Part shown: positions 1 to 11,539 of the stretch, piece after piece
Numbering within the stretch: position 1 is the first letter of the stretch
Layout of the letters: each line of letters opens with the position of its first letter
Assembly (NCBI GenBank): GCA_002633025.1
Contig: NMRB01000926.1
Span: 44,789 to 108,788 of the forward strand
From: Notospermus geniculatus
Lineage: Eukaryota; Nemertea; Pilidiophora; Heteronemertea; Lineidae
DNA: 64,000 nt
Direction of reading: 5' to 3'
Notes under the pieces: model-generated
The model's database searches: none
Told to the model about the DNA's origin: nothing
The model's input: only the letters and a program-made list of their open reading frames with translations
Program-made: the position numbers and the translations under genes

Positions 1-150
1 GCTGCTTTTCCACGAGGCGTTTGCGGGCGCGGAATTGGAGGCGGGCGCGGGTGGAAAAAAATCGATCCAACGTATTTCCCTTTAGCTCTTTCACCCGCAC
101 CCGCTCCCGCCACCGAAACCGCGTCCGCAAACGTCTCGTGGAAAAGCAGC
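1..150. mobile_element. Inverted-repeat (MITE-like) hairpin element
   Basis: The first ~32 bases (beginning GCTGCTTTTCCACGAG) recur as an inverted copy ending at about 150 with roughly three mismatches. There is no coding capacity. The arms flank a short GC-rich centre. The left end may lie outside the window, so a target duplication cannot be judged. Confidence 0.6.
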
Positions 151-479
151 CTAATAGGCCTACATACATGTACGACCTGAAGACGGTAATGGCGAGGACG
201 TCCTGTAGGCCTGCTACTGGTGCTGGCCTGCAGGCCAATTCCTGTGTGGGCCAAAACTGCAGATAAAGCCTGACGTCATAATAATGTTGCGGATTGTGTT
301 GATCTTAAAATAAAGCAATCGTTACATATAAGAAGAAGCTGATGATTGTCTACATTTTGTGAACACAATTAAATATCCCAGATTCCTGGGCCTGATTCGT
401 TGAAGTTATACCACATCCAGTTCTCTCCCAGTGGTTGCATCATCATCAGAGATGTCATGTTGCTGGAGGACATCTTCGT
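151..479. other. Non-coding: cassette-flank relic and DDO-A 3' UTR
   Basis: Bases ~200-300 resemble the sequence between DDO exon 1 and the GNAT gene in other cassettes (compare 6175-6490), so this is the edge of another, mostly missing cassette. Bases ~355-479 match the region downstream of the DDO-B stop (12515-12630) and are probably 3' UTR of DDO-A. No reading frame is supported. Confidence 0.5.
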
Positions 480-1262
480 TTAGAGTTTGGAATGAAAGGC
501 AATCTTTTCTAGGCATCCTTTGACGAGCTCAGCTGCCTCCTGTCCACATCCCCAATGACACGTGATACCAGCTCCTCCATGCCCGTAGTTATGGACAACC
601 TGAAACAATGTAAGAATTGTTAAAATGGTTGTTGTTCCACGAACTCGGAAGCCCTAAAAAGGCACACGTACCCATTTTCGTCCATGCCTGGTCGTGATGT
701 GTTCAGGTTCTAATCGAATTGAATCCCTTATCGGCCGCAAACCAACCCTGTCTTCAATTATCGTTGCGTCCTGTGGAGAGAATGATTACCGGTATTCAAC
801 GTTATGATATGACAATGGTTCGGCAATTTTTGCGACACAGGAATGAAATGATACCTGCAATACTATCCAAAGATACATCTCGTGTCCTCACCTTCAGACT
901 TGGAATAAGTTTACAGCACCCTTCCCATATATACCGCTTGTCATCTTCACTGACCTCCATGCTGCTGTTCCCTTTTTGGTTGACTCCTCCAAGGACAACG
1001 AAATCTGAGCTGAACATGGGAAAGGCGGAATACATGTATTGGTAATAAAGTTACGTTATACATGTAATAAAGTTTATAAGTGGTGAAGATCACTTGCTTA
1101 AAAACGGCAGAATGTTTCGACCACCTCGAGGCAAGTGTGCAAAAAGGTATCGTACGTTTCTCCCTTTTATTTCTTCTCTTACTCTGAGATTTCGCAGAAA
1201 AAAGAATTGCAATGTACGGAAGGAATATATCAGCTGTACATTCTGGGCTGCAAATGGCATTT

Positions 1263-1365
1263 AGAATCCGGTGTCAACTCTAAACCAACGTGTGGCATTC
1301 TGTTCTTTGTGAAGGCAGGCTCATTCTCTACCATGCTTGCCATCTTTACCTTGATAACCTGCCCT
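1263..1365. repeat. 103-bp internal duplication within DDO-A (partner 1858-1960)
   Basis: The donor end of exon 6 with adjoining intron (1858-1960) recurs almost unchanged at 1263-1365, on the other side of exon 7. The copy carries the end of exon 6 and its splice donor but not the rest of the exon. Copies B and C lack it. Confidence 0.75.
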
Positions 1366-2380
1366 AGATTATTATTCCCATATCAAGTGCCCATCGACAG
1401 GAATTTTCATCTCAACAAGAAAACGAAACATAGTAGTTAATACAGGGTCGTCACTCTTACCGAGGAAAAATATGGAAGAACCGCAATCCTCCCTGATACA
1501 TGTCCAAGACAAAATGCTTGATCCATGGTGCGTGCACCTGACAAGGAAAATGTTCTCATCTTGACTTTAAACTACATGTATTATTACATCAGACAAGTGC
1601 AATAGATTTAATGCCGAAATAAAAGCCAAACTCTCGGCAATGTTATTGGGATGTTTGGATCAGTCAGAACGTCGTCGCTTCTGCACAAAGTGTCCAAATT
1701 CAGATACTTTATGCTGACTTAACGGCCATCTTTGTGAGACAGATGACGGCCTATGTCAGTAGTGGACCGCACATTTCGAATTTTATGTTGAAACCTTGTT
1801 CGATATTTCCAACATGCAGGGCAAGTACAGAAGCATTCCCATCTGAAGCTGCTCGAAAGAATCCGGTGTCAACTCTAAACCAACGTGTGGCATTCTATTC
1901 TTTGTGAAGGGAGGCTCATTCTCTACCATGCTTGCCATCCTTACCTTGATCACCTGCCCTCGTGCAGGGTGTAACTTGTCATCATTAAGAAGACTAGCAG
2001 CTCCAACCCCAGTACAGTTGACTATCACGTCGTAATCACTGGCAAGCTGGAGGAACACAGTAGAATCAGAATCAGTGTGTGAAAGCCGTACGCCCTGAAT
2101 TAGTACATATTCAGAAACTTTGATCACAGTTGTGACCGAGTGGAACGGGTATATTGTTCTAAAGTCAAGATCTCCTCACCTCATCAAAACTGTCGATTCT
2201 TCGTTTCAAAAACTCGACGTTCTTTGCTTTGAGTCTGTAAACAAAAAAATGTACGAGTTGACCCGAGGGAATACATCTCGAATGCATTTAATTATAATTT
2301 AATTATAATTAAATGCATGAAGGCCAAAGACTAATCGGGTAAACATAACTCACTTTTCTGTAAGCCAAGGCATATATCTA

Positions 2381-2558
2381 CAGTGGAACCTCCCTTAACG
2401 GACACCTCTGCCAGGAGGACACCTCTCTATTAAGGACACCAAAGTTCAGTCCCAAATTGACCATTTCAATTCATTTTGACCTCTGTAATCAGGACACCTC
2501 TCAATTAAGGACAGCATTTGTCAGTCCCATAGGTGTCCTTAATAGAGAGGTTCCACTG
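2381..2558. mobile_element. 178-bp MITE with TA target duplication inside DDO-A exon 4
   Basis: The ends are inverted repeats starting CAGTGGAACCTC, flanked on both sides by TA (2379-2380, 2559-2560). Copies B and C have the uninterrupted exon, giving the empty site. TA targets and CAGT ends suit the Tc1/mariner–pogo group. Element plus duplicated TA is 180 bp, a multiple of three, but it reads into a stop at once on the gene's strand. Confidence 0.85.
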
Positions 2559-2857
2559 TATTTGGATTCGTCAACAAAGTGGTATAGCAGTAGCCATATC
2601 TGGAAAAGAAGTAGCTTCCTTCATGTATACTAGTAATATCACTTGAAAACTACTGTGCATGATTCTGATTGGATCAAACTGGGCAAAGCCGTCCAATGAG
2701 AAGTATAACGTGACGCCCTGCGCGTCTCAGCGAATAGTGCAGGTTCCGTTTGTTTCGGTGTCATCACAACACAAATGATGGCTGAAGGACGGTGAAGGTC
2801 ACTGCTACAGACAACAATGAATGGCCCTTCTCTGGTCAGACAGAAATCACCGTCTTC

Positions 2858-3030
2858 AATAGGAGCAGTCAGCCGCGCATATTGCTAACAGATGGCAGCA
2901 CAGTCTTAGCGGACCAAATGTACAGGAAATCTATTATGATCGCTGCTCGATCGATAATGACTGGGTCCGCTAGATGCATTGAATTGGGCCCTAGTGACCC
3001 CTAGTGGTCAACTCGCTGACAGCTCCTATT
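2858..3030. mobile_element. 173-bp inverted-repeat element in DDO-A intron 3
   Basis: Starts AATAGGAGCAGTCAG and ends CTGACAGCTCCTATT, an imperfect terminal inverted repeat. It is absent from the same intron in copies B and C. A second copy of the same length lies inverted at 29373-29545. Family unknown. Confidence 0.75.
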
Positions 3031-3351
3031 CTCCCGTGATTACCGAAAAACAGAGTCAAGAGTTTTCTCTCAAGTGGAGATGTTCCTTTAGATCGAGAAT
3101 TAGAAAAAAACAGCTTTACTTGTGCGGCGGAAACATTGCCAGTTCCTTTTCATTCATTTCCTTGAAGTTGAAGAAAGCATCTCTCCAATTAGCGCAGTAG
3201 TTCTGAAAAAAACAATTTTTCTCGCAGCCAAACCTCGCAATAACCTCGGACTCGCGAGAACTTGTGAAGGAGTTCTTGTCAAATCATTTTGATAGATGAA
3301 ACGGGCATTTTTCATTCGATTCGTACATGTATTAAGAATCGGTAGGTTGAC

Positions 3352-4225
3352 ACCACTGCGCCTCATCACGCAGGGGTTCATATTTTGACGAGGGAAGTTG
3401 CTAGTGTTAGCACTCACCGGATCAGGCTCATCAAGAAGTGTATAACCAGACAACAAACAAGTCCCGGCCTTTGCTGCCTCCGAGGAGCAGTTCAATTTTT
3501 TCACGTGATCCCGCGTTGCCAATGCCCATTTTCTGAAAAAGAGAGGCGACGGCATGGAGGCCTACTGCCAGCTCGTGAAGGAGATCGTCCGCTATATTGT
3601 GATTACAATTCTGTTGAAGATGAATATCATTTGCTACTGGATTGTAAGAAATTGCAGAACTGTGTATTTGAATCTCATTTCTTTTTGTGTGAACAGTATC
3701 CATGCACTATGCTTATATCCTACCCGTATCTGCCTCTTCGTCATCCGTAGTATACCTTCTACGTTCACGCTCATTATTCAAAAACCTAAAGTGTTTTTTC
3801 GTCGAATGAAGTTATTTGCAATTTGTAATTCTAATTTGTAATTTTGTCTGGAATGCCAACTGGTGATCCCCTTCTCGACGTTATGGGCGGCGCTTACCGA
3901 TCATCATAATTATCATACTTCAACAGAGATGCCTTTACTTCGAATCAGGAACAGTGACCTTGACGCACGGGAGACGAGATTGGGTTTGCCTTTTCTCACC
4001 GTCTGTACTTTGGAGTAAACTCTTTCTTTTCTGTAATCTCTACTAGGAAGTGCCTGAGGAAGACCCCGGTTTGGGTCGAAAATTTGCAATATTTGAAGAT
4101 GTTTTACCATCATTTTGTGTGTCGTTTTGTTGCGCTTGGACGTCTGTACTTTGGAGTACCGTAGGCCTACTTCCCGGTAGGCTTGTCCAACTCTACATTT
4201 TTACCGCCAGTCACTGCATCGGCTA
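3352..4225. repeat. Overlap/allelic duplicate of 4227-5478
   Basis: Runs at about 95% or better (by eye) parallel to 4227-5478, apart from a 361-bp element in the second copy. It ends at the N at 4226. Best explained as two overlapping assembly pieces, probably two alleles, rather than a genomic tandem duplication. Confidence 0.8.
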
Positions 4226-4226
4226 N
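4226..4226. other. Assembly gap (single N)
   Basis: The sequence restarts 0.87 kb back in the same locus. Confidence 0.9.
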
Positions 4227-4550
4227 TGACACCACTGCGCCTCATCACGCAGGGGTTCATATTTTGACGAGGGAAGTTGCTAGTGTTAGCACTCACCGGA
4301 TCAGGCTCATCAAGAAGTGTATAACCAGACAACAAACAAGTCCCGGCCTTTGCTGCCTCCGAGGAGCAGTTCAATTTTTTCACGTGATCCCGCGTTGCCA
4401 ATGCCCATTTTCTGAAAAAGAGAGGCGACGGCATGGAGGCCTACTGCCAGCTCGTGAAGGAGATCGTCCGCTATATTGTGATTACAATTCTGTTGAAGAT
4501 GAATATCATTTGCTACTGGATTGTAAGAAATTGCAGAATTGTGTATTTGA

Positions 4551-4911
4551 CAGGCCTTTCCGTTTAAGGCGTGCTAAAGCACCTGCACACCATCACACGC
4601 CTAAAATCTAATCGAGGTGCGCCAAAAAATGCACCCCTTGTACTTAAATGCAATTTGAATTTTGCACGCCTTGCATGCAGGATGAGGACAGAGAGTGACT
4701 AGTGTTAAGCTTAGGGATAGATATAAGGCTGGGTTACAACCCTCCGATAAGACACTCAATGACAAGTGATAACAAACAACATGGAAAAATGAAGCATATT
4801 TATATTTAGGTGGAAGAATTGTTGGATGAAAAAAAGCACGCCTAGGGGTAAAGGCGAGAGTTGAGAGGTGCTTTTTTTGGCACCCCTGTGTTTTTTACAG
4901 GAAAAGGCCTG
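4551..4911. mobile_element. 361-bp inverted-repeat element, present/absent between alleles
   Basis: Starts CAGGCCTTTCC and ends GGAAAAGGCCTG, flanked by the direct repeat ATTTGA (4545-4550 and 4912-4917). The parallel piece at about 3660-3690 has the empty site with one ATTTGA. No reading frame. The termini recall hAT-type ends, but the duplication looks 6 bp rather than 8, so the family is left open. Confidence 0.82.
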
Positions 4912-6154
4912 ATTTGAGTCTCATTTCTTTTTGTGTGAACAGTATCCATGCACTATGCTTATATTCTACCCGTATCTGCCTCTTCGTCATCCGTAGTCTG
5001 TATACCTTCTACGTTCACGCTTATTATTCAAAAACCTAAAGTGTTTTTTCGTCGAATGAAGTTATTTGCAATTTGTAATTCTAATTTGTAATTTTGTCTG
5101 GAATGCCAACTGGTGATCCCCTTCTCGACGTTATGGGCGGCGCTTACCGATCATCATAATTATCATACTTCAACAGAGATGCCTTTACTTCGAATCAGGA
5201 GCAGTGACCTTGACGCACTCTGGGGACGAGATTGGATTTGCCTTTTCTCACCGTCTGTACTTTGGAGTAATCTCTTTCTTTTCTGTAATCTCTACTAGGA
5301 AGTGCCTGAGGAAGACCCCGGTTTGGGTCGAAAATTTGCAATATTTGAAGATGTTTTACCATCATTTTGTGTGTCGTTTTGTTGCGCTTGGACGTCTGTA
5401 CTTTGGAGTACCGTAGGCCTACTTCCCGGTAGGCTTTTCCAACTCTACATTTTTACCGCCAGTCACTGCATCGGCTACTCAAGAACTGCTTTGAAACTGC
5501 TGAGTGTGGCCTACGTCCTGTTCATGTGGAGGTAGTCTAATTCTTTTATCCAGTAGCTACACTATGTAGGGCCTACATGTATGTAGACTGGTTTCCGTAT
5601 TTGCCGTCTGCACTGGCGGCGCTACGACGTCTGCGCGGGGTGTAGGCTTGAAGGCGGCAATGAAGGCATCACAGTCGACAAAGGGGCCTGGTCTGGCTTG
5701 AGACTAACGATCTGATGGACGTTTGATTGCTGTCATACAGTCACTAAATAGCTGAACAACTTCCACGGGATAGTCTTTGGACAGCCTACTGTCTGACAGC
5801 AAACGTGGAGCAGCGCCTTAAGGGTCATGGCGTAGGCTATATTTAAGCATGGGCAAGTTGTTGTAAAAATGTAGTCTACCCCGTGCAGTAGACCAAGGCC
5901 TGCAAAGCAGCCTTCGGCTGATATTTGGTAAAATATCATTCTTACTTCACAAGCGGTTCCTGCTCCGGGCCTCCGACTGAATACGGTTGCAAGAATCCTG
6001 CAGCCACACTACTTGTGACCTCTGGGTTGAACTGGTCGGAGATGACTGTGACGTCGATAGGGCGAGACCCGATGGACAAGTTCCTAATGTGCCATGCAGA
6101 AGCAAGGCCGATGATACCACCTCCCACTACGCATACTTTCCACGACCGTTCCAT

Positions 6155-7460
6155 TATCCTATAGAAGTCGAAGGTGCTGGCCTGCAGGCCTATTTTCTTG
6201 CACAATGTGTAAATGTCGTCCAAACCAGTGTACCCAGGTTACAGTAGGATGGTTAGCGCGGGTGACGCCCGTTAGGGTCAGGACTAGGTTTAGGATTAGG
6301 GTAGGGGTTAGTGACAAGGGTTGAGGGTCGGGGTTGGGATTAGGGAGGGACTTGGGCTAGGAATGAGCGTGTTGGATCAGGACGAGACGACATTCACCTA
6401 TTCAGCCCTACTCTTGTGCGGCCCAAAACTACTGATAAGGCCTGACGTAATGATATAGGCCTACGGGTATATGACATTGCAGATTGCACTGGTCGGGTTC
6501 ACTGTGTCATACATGTAGGTCAATCAACACTGAATCATCGATGTCCGTGAATGGTATGTTATTGACTGCAATATCAACTGTAGTTAAGGGGGCGGTAGCC
6601 ATAAGGAAGCGCACTGCAAATGGCGACTGAAAACAATTCATATTTTCTTCAAGCAAAAAGGTAGCATCGATTTCATGTATTTCGATGAAATTGCTACTCT
6701 TGTTCTACACATCTGAATTGTAAACGATGTGCTTTCATCTTTCATTAATCACTAATTAAGCAAACAATGAGACCCCCCATTTGACTTTTTCGTCATAGAT
6801 TTCTCGGCAACAACGCGACTGGGACCTGGCGTTTTATCACCAAATGTTGGGGAATACATATGTGCAGGTGCCGACGTTGAGATAATTTGCAAATTCTAAT
6901 TCTTAGTAATGATAATTATGTAATTTGTGCCAAAAATTGGTCAAAAATGAACTTTTTGAATATCTCCCGAATCCTGTAGAATAGTGAAAAAATCTCAACG
7001 TCGCGCCCTGCGCAAAATATACTGCTGCCAAATGAAAAGAAACCACTGAAGTGCGATGCCTGATGGACGAGAAAAGTCTTCCCGAAATTTTCATATTTTG
7101 GCCCAAACACGCCTACGCTTTTCGAAATACGCGGACTATTAAAGTAACTTCCTTATTGTCATTAAAATAGGCCAATGCGCAAGGACGCACCGGGTGTACA
7201 AAAGCATTGTGCTGGACAATACTATTTTTGAAAGAGTGTAGGTTTTGGCAACGAACCATGATCAGCTTGTCCTTGACGCCTAATTTTATTAACAATACAT
7301 GGTTATTCATAAATAAGACGGTTCAACCTTCAACCGCCGCACTAAAACGGCGCTGTATGTTTCCACTACCGCATATTCCACGTTTACTTCATATGCTTGG
7401 AGCAGTAGGCCGACCACCTGAGCTGCTCACTGGTCTCTCTTTTAGGTTGATGCCGGCAAG
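6155..7460. promoter_or_regulatory. Divergent DDO-A/GNAT-1 intergenic region, enlarged by insertions
   Basis: Lies between the DDO-A start and the GNAT-1 start. In cassettes 3 and 4 this interval is only ~360 bp. Here it also holds a degenerate TTAGGG-like G-rich stretch (about 6262-6350) and an extra ~0.78 kb block (about 6588-7366) absent before GNAT-2. A splice acceptor at 7444-7445 shows the GNAT message has an upstream non-coding exon that I could not place. Confidence 0.5.
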
Positions 7461-8816
7461 ATGGACAACTTTAATCCTGAATTGCTGACAATCAGACAGG
7501 CAAAAGACGCAGATGTATTGGCGGTTGCTCAGTGGACAGAACACGCCGGATGGGCTCTAGCGGATGCAGGACTTCTTAAGGTTGGTCCATAATAGGCCTA
7601 CATTGGCTGACACTACGGTGCATGCAGGAGTTCGACTACGCGTATGATTTTTGAATACCGTAGGGTATTCCTCCCTCTCCTCTGGTTGTTGATCATATTA
7701 ATCCTAGTGTAGGTCTACTTGTTCTACTGACTCTACCCCTACGTGACAAAATTCAAATGTAGACCGACACCGACATTGCTGAATTTTAACGCGATTTCCC
7801 ATTGATATCCCTCTAAAGCTGCATTTAGCTGACACGCGGAATGCGGTATAGGGCCGCGGAATCCCCGGCGGAAGCGATTTGTTGTATGCGAAATGCATTG
7901 AACTTTCCGCTTACCGCGTTCCGCAATCCGCATACCGCGTGCAGCTAAATCCAGCTTAATGCCAGTTCTTTTCTCAATCTACAGGCCATTGGAAAAGCCT
8001 TCGATGGAATTTTGGCAGAATATGACGGCGAACATGTTGGTAAGTAATGAATGCTGATTCACGCCAATGAAAGCGAGTGTAGGAGCCTAATACATGTAGT
8101 TGTAAAAAATTATTATGTTGATCAGTACATGATGTGACATCGTTTCTTTTGCAGGTTATGCATCCATGGCTGAACTCAATGCTGATCTGTCAACATGTCC
8201 TCATATCATTGTAAAAGAAGGATTTCGCTCAAGAGGTATTGGGAAGTTACTCATGGAGAAGGCCATTGAAAAACTTGGCGCAACAATATTTGGCTTTTCC
8301 AACGCTGGATATTATTGGCAAACATGTCAAGGAAATATAAAGTGTTGGAAAACAATCTCTCCGCCGCCAGGAATATCCTGTCTGAAAGGTGAAGCAGTGT
8401 CTGTGGAAGAGATTGCCTCATATGAAGCGAATAATGTTGGATTATCTCTAGAGAAGAGACGAGCAATCACGAGGGAGTTGTCGGACATCGGTTGTAGATA
8501 CGCCGCTGTTGTTAATGGGAAAGTCAGTGGTGTACTAATTGGTCATTCTGCGCCATTTAAAAAGGAAAAATGCTGGTCAATAGATACTCTCATCGCTGAT
8601 AGTGATGAAATTGCAATAAGTCTTGTTGATTTCGCTATGAAAGACTATCAGGACTGTACTTTGTTCGTGCTTTGCTTCCCTATGCTACATGATCGTGTAC
8701 TGAAATTTATTGATGTTTTCCAACTGGAAAAATTGGGAGATGGCCCGACAATGTTCAACAAAGATACAGGACGTCTAAACTGCGACCTCGTGTATGGTAT
8801 CTCTCCAGTGACATAA
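7461..8816 (+). CDS. GNAT-family acetyltransferase, copy 1 (internally deleted)
   Basis: Three exons, 7461-7580, 7985-8039 and 8155-8816, join in frame. Family role: transfer of an acetyl group from acetyl-CoA to an amine; substrate unknown. Seen: N-terminal segment LLTIRQAKDADVLAV (start of a GNAT fold), strand GYASMAELNA, then the acetyl-CoA loop SRGIGK followed by helix LLMEKAIEKLG. A second, C-terminal GNAT-like half follows, similar in layout to YitH-type proteins. Compared with copies 2, 3 and 5, exon 3 lacks 15 residues just after GAT (the TIMIHA...FYKR segment) plus one Thr, so the predicted protein is about 278 aa instead of 294-295. The lost segment is a core strand and helix of the first domain, so activity is doubtful. 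A polyadenylation signal AATAAA lies at 8905-8910. Confidence 0.82.
7817..7956. mobile_element. 140-bp MITE (AGCTGCATTTAGCTG ends) in GNAT-1 intron 1
   Basis: Inverted ends AGCTGCATTTAGCTG / CAGCTAAATCCAGCT, with the centre folding further through GCGGAATGCGG-like arms. Flanked by TAA on both sides (7814-7816, 7957-7959), as for PIF/Harbinger-type elements. Copy 2 has no insert at this point (near 10594). A second member is at 18701-18827. Confidence 0.8.
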
Positions 8817-8904
8817 CTTAGCTTTCGGGGTCTTCCATATGGTTGCCTAACCGCGTCCGTCCACAAGATGTACGTGTAGTGTAGAAGTGGCTTAATTCTG
8901 TATA

Positions 8905-8910
8905 AATAAA
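8905..8910 (+). terminator. Polyadenylation signal of GNAT-1
   Basis: AATAAA 89 bases after the GNAT-1 stop. GNAT-2 has a similar AATAAA near 11767. Confidence 0.55.
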
Positions 8911-9059
8911 CATAATATTTCAGCGTGTTGCTACTTGTTACTCTTTTAATTAATCGTTACCGTCTGTCTATAATGACATGATAACATGATAACATAACAA
9001 AGATGTAATAATGAGAAGCGAAAAATCAAGGTTGAAAATAAAGTCCCCCGATGTGGATA

Positions 9060-9345
9060 TGACAGGAAATAGACATTTTGCCCACATAAAGTTTGTACTA
9101 GAACCCTACATAAATCCTATATAAATTAGATATAAATCCTATATACATGTAGGAAGCCTGATATAGATTTAGGTTTATCATTTTTTTATAAGATTCATAT
9201 AGGAATTCCTATATAGGATTTGTACAGGTTTTATATAGGATTTATAGCGGACACTTTTGCCTGTAGGGGTTAGTGACATGGGTTGAGGGTCAGGGTTGGG
9301 GTTAGGGAGGGACTTGGACTAGGAATGAGCGTGTACATGTAGGAT
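9060..9345. repeat. AT-rich palindromic tract followed by G-rich minisatellite
   Basis: Bases ~9105-9245 are built from inverted and direct repeats of ATAAATCCTATATA. Bases ~9265-9335 repeat GGGTTAGGG-like words, as at 6262-6350. No gene is visible. Confidence 0.55.
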
Positions 9346-9435
9346 CAGGAGGAGACGACATTCACCCATTAAGCGCTATTCTTGTGCGGCCCAAAACTTC
9401 TGATAAGGCCTGACGTAATGATATAGGCCTATATA

Positions 9436-10074
9436 TGTTACTGTCACACCTGGCTGGATAGCGTTAACGGACGTCCGACGGAGAGCACAATTTTGAATCC
9501 GTTCATTTCCGTTCGCATTCGTTTCTTGCCCGTTTCTCGTTCGGGAAATGCGCTCCTTGTCAGGCGATGTCCGTTTTATCCGGCGGGAAGTTTTGTGCAT
9601 GCACAAAACTTGGAACGGACACCACCGGGCAAAAGCGTCCGCTATTTGAACGGTTGTTGTGCGCTTTGCATTCGTTTTGTTCAGAACTCGTTCGTTTTGT
9701 TCGTCCTGTACTTGTCAGTTCATATTCGTTGACGTCCGGTGGAGTTTGACTCGCGATCGGACGACTACCTGACCTGCAACGGGGGAACCGGAGTTGTACC
9801 GTATGTTCAGCGGACGATTACCTGATAAGGAACGCATGGAGACTGATGAATGACAGATGAATGACGGATGCGTAACGGAGGCAACAGGACAAAGCTGATG
9901 ACTTCAGGATAAGTACAGTATTACAGAATTACCACCGTACATGTAACGGGTCCCGAACAAACAGCAACGTACACCCTGGTGATCCTCGATTTTCTTCCGT
10001 TCGTGAGGGCCTCCAGCGGCAACGGAGACGACACTCACCACCGGATAAAACTTTCGCCAGGTGTGACAGTACCA
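9436..10074. mobile_element. ~639-bp inverted-repeat element upstream of GNAT-2
   Basis: Ends are inverted repeats around TACTGTCACACCTGGC. The word TATAGGCCTA stands on both sides, while the matching place in cassette 1 (near 6450) has it once, giving a ~10-bp target duplication, long enough to suggest a MULE-like element. No long reading frame, so non-autonomous. Confidence 0.75.
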
Positions 10075-10311
10075 TATAGGCCTACGGGTGTATGACATTG
10101 CAGATTGCATTGGTCGGGTTCACTGTGTCATACATGTAGGTCAATCAACACTGAATCATCGATGTCCGTGAATGGTATGTTATTGACTGCAATATCAACT
10201 GTAGTTAATGAATGTAACATATTCCACGTTTACTTCATATGCTAGGAGCAGCAGTAGGCCGACCACCTGAGGCGCTCACTGGTCTCTCTTTTAGGTTGAT
10301 GCCAGCAGAAG

Positions 10312-11539
10312 ATGGAGAACTTTAATCCTGAATTGCTGACATAATCAGACAGGCAAAAGACGCAGATGTATTGGCGGTTGCTCAGTGGACAGAACACGCC
10401 GGATGGGCTCTAGCGGATGCAGGACTTCTTAAGGTTGGTCCATAATAGGCCTACATTGGCTGACACTACGGTGCATGCAGGAGTTCGACTGCATACGCGT
10501 ATGATTTTTGAATACCGTAGGGTAACCTCTCCCCTCAAATATAGACCAACACCGACATTGCTGAATTTTAACGCGATTTTCCATTGATATCCCTCTGGTG
10601 CCAGTTCTTTTCTCAATGTACAGGCCATTGGAAAAGCCTTCGATGGAATTGTGGCAGAATATGACGACGAACCTGTTGGTAAGTTAATGAATGCTGATTC
10701 ACGCCAATGAAAGCGAGTGTAGGGGCCTATATTTGTGGGCATAGTGTTGTAAAAATTATGATATTGATCAGTACATGATGCATGACGTGTGTATACATGT
10801 AGGCTATGTGATATGAGTTTCTTTTGTAGGTTATGCATCCATGGCTGAACTCAATGCTGATCTGTCGATATGTCCTCATTTCATTGTAAAAGAAGGATTT
10901 CGCTCAAGAGGTATTGGGAAGTTACTCATGGAGAAGGCCATTGAAAAACTTGGCGCAACAACTATCATGATACATGCAATAATACCTGCGGAGAAATTCT
11001 ACAAGCGATTTGGCTTTTCCAACGCTGGATGTTACCGGCAAACATGTCAAGGAAATATAAAGTGTTCCAAAACAATCTCTCCACCGCCAGGAACAATATC
11101 CTTTCTGAAAGGTGAAGCAGTGTCTGTGGAAGAGATTGCCTCATATGAAGCGAATAATGTTGGATTATCTCTGGAGAAGAGACGAGCAATCACGAGGGAG
11201 TTGTCGGACATCGGTTGTAGATACGCCGCTGCTGTTGACGGGAAAGTCAGTGGTGTACTTATTGGTCATTCTGCGTCATTTAGAAAGGAAAAATGCTGGT
11301 TAATAGATACTCTTGTCGCTGATAGTGATGAAATTGCAATAAGTCTTGTTGATTTCGCTATGAAAGACTATCAGGACTGTACTCTGTTCAAACTTACCTT
11401 CCCTATGCTACATGATCGTGCACTGAAATTTATTGATGTTTTCCAACTGGAAAAATGGAGAGACGGCCCGACAATGTTCAATAAAGATACAGGACGTCTA
11501 AACTGCGACCTTGTGTATAGTATCTCTCCAGTTGTATAA
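10312..11539 (+). pseudogene. GNAT-family acetyltransferase, copy 2 (frameshift in exon 1)
   Basis: Same three-exon layout as copy 1: 10312-10433, 10624-10678, 10830-11539. Exon 3 is full length, with SRGIGK, the TIMIHA segment and KRFGFSNAG, and an intact C-terminal half. Exon 1 carries two extra bases near 10350 (GACATAATCAG against GACAATCAG in copies 1, 3 and 4), giving TAA directly after ELLT and a shifted frame. Either this copy is dead, it starts at the Met in exon 3 (232 codons, lacking the first strands), or the two bases are an assembly error. Because the rest is so well kept, the lesion must be recent or artefactual. Confidence 0.78.

Larger units (their letters stand above)
480..6154 (-). 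pseudogene. DDO: D-aspartate/D-amino-acid oxidase-like, copy A, disrupted by a transposon
   Basis: FAD-dependent D-amino-acid oxidase family (D-Asp to oxaloacetate, ammonia and H2O2 in peroxisomes). I assembled ten exons on the minus strand with GT–AG borders and matching phases: 6154-5946, 3532-3418, 3202-3120, 2599-2354, 2234-2180, 2046-1945, 1537-1461, 1009-892, 770-672, 599-480. Without the insertion they total 1044 nt, or 347 aa, the usual family length. Seen: the nucleotide-binding motif VVGGGIIGLASAW near the N-terminus, VNCTGVGAASLL, the substrate-Arg segment VGLRPIRDSIRLE, the C-terminal motif [15 protein letters not shown], and a terminal SKL, a type-1 peroxisomal signal. GGVNQKG favours DDO over DAO. 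Exon 4 is split by a 178-bp element (2381-2558) that brings an in-frame TAA after about 155 residues. Exon 2 occurs twice (also 4411-4297) because two overlapping assembly pieces meet at 4226. Confidence 0.88.

Noticed and set aside
3418-4411. True exon duplication in DDO-A
   Set aside because: The two exon 2 copies are separated by an N and embedded in a colinear duplicate with allelic differences, so assembly overlap is simpler.
6262-6350. TTAGGG-like stretch taken as telomeric DNA
   Set aside because: Strongly degenerate, under 100 bp and repeated at 9265; an ordinary G-rich minisatellite.
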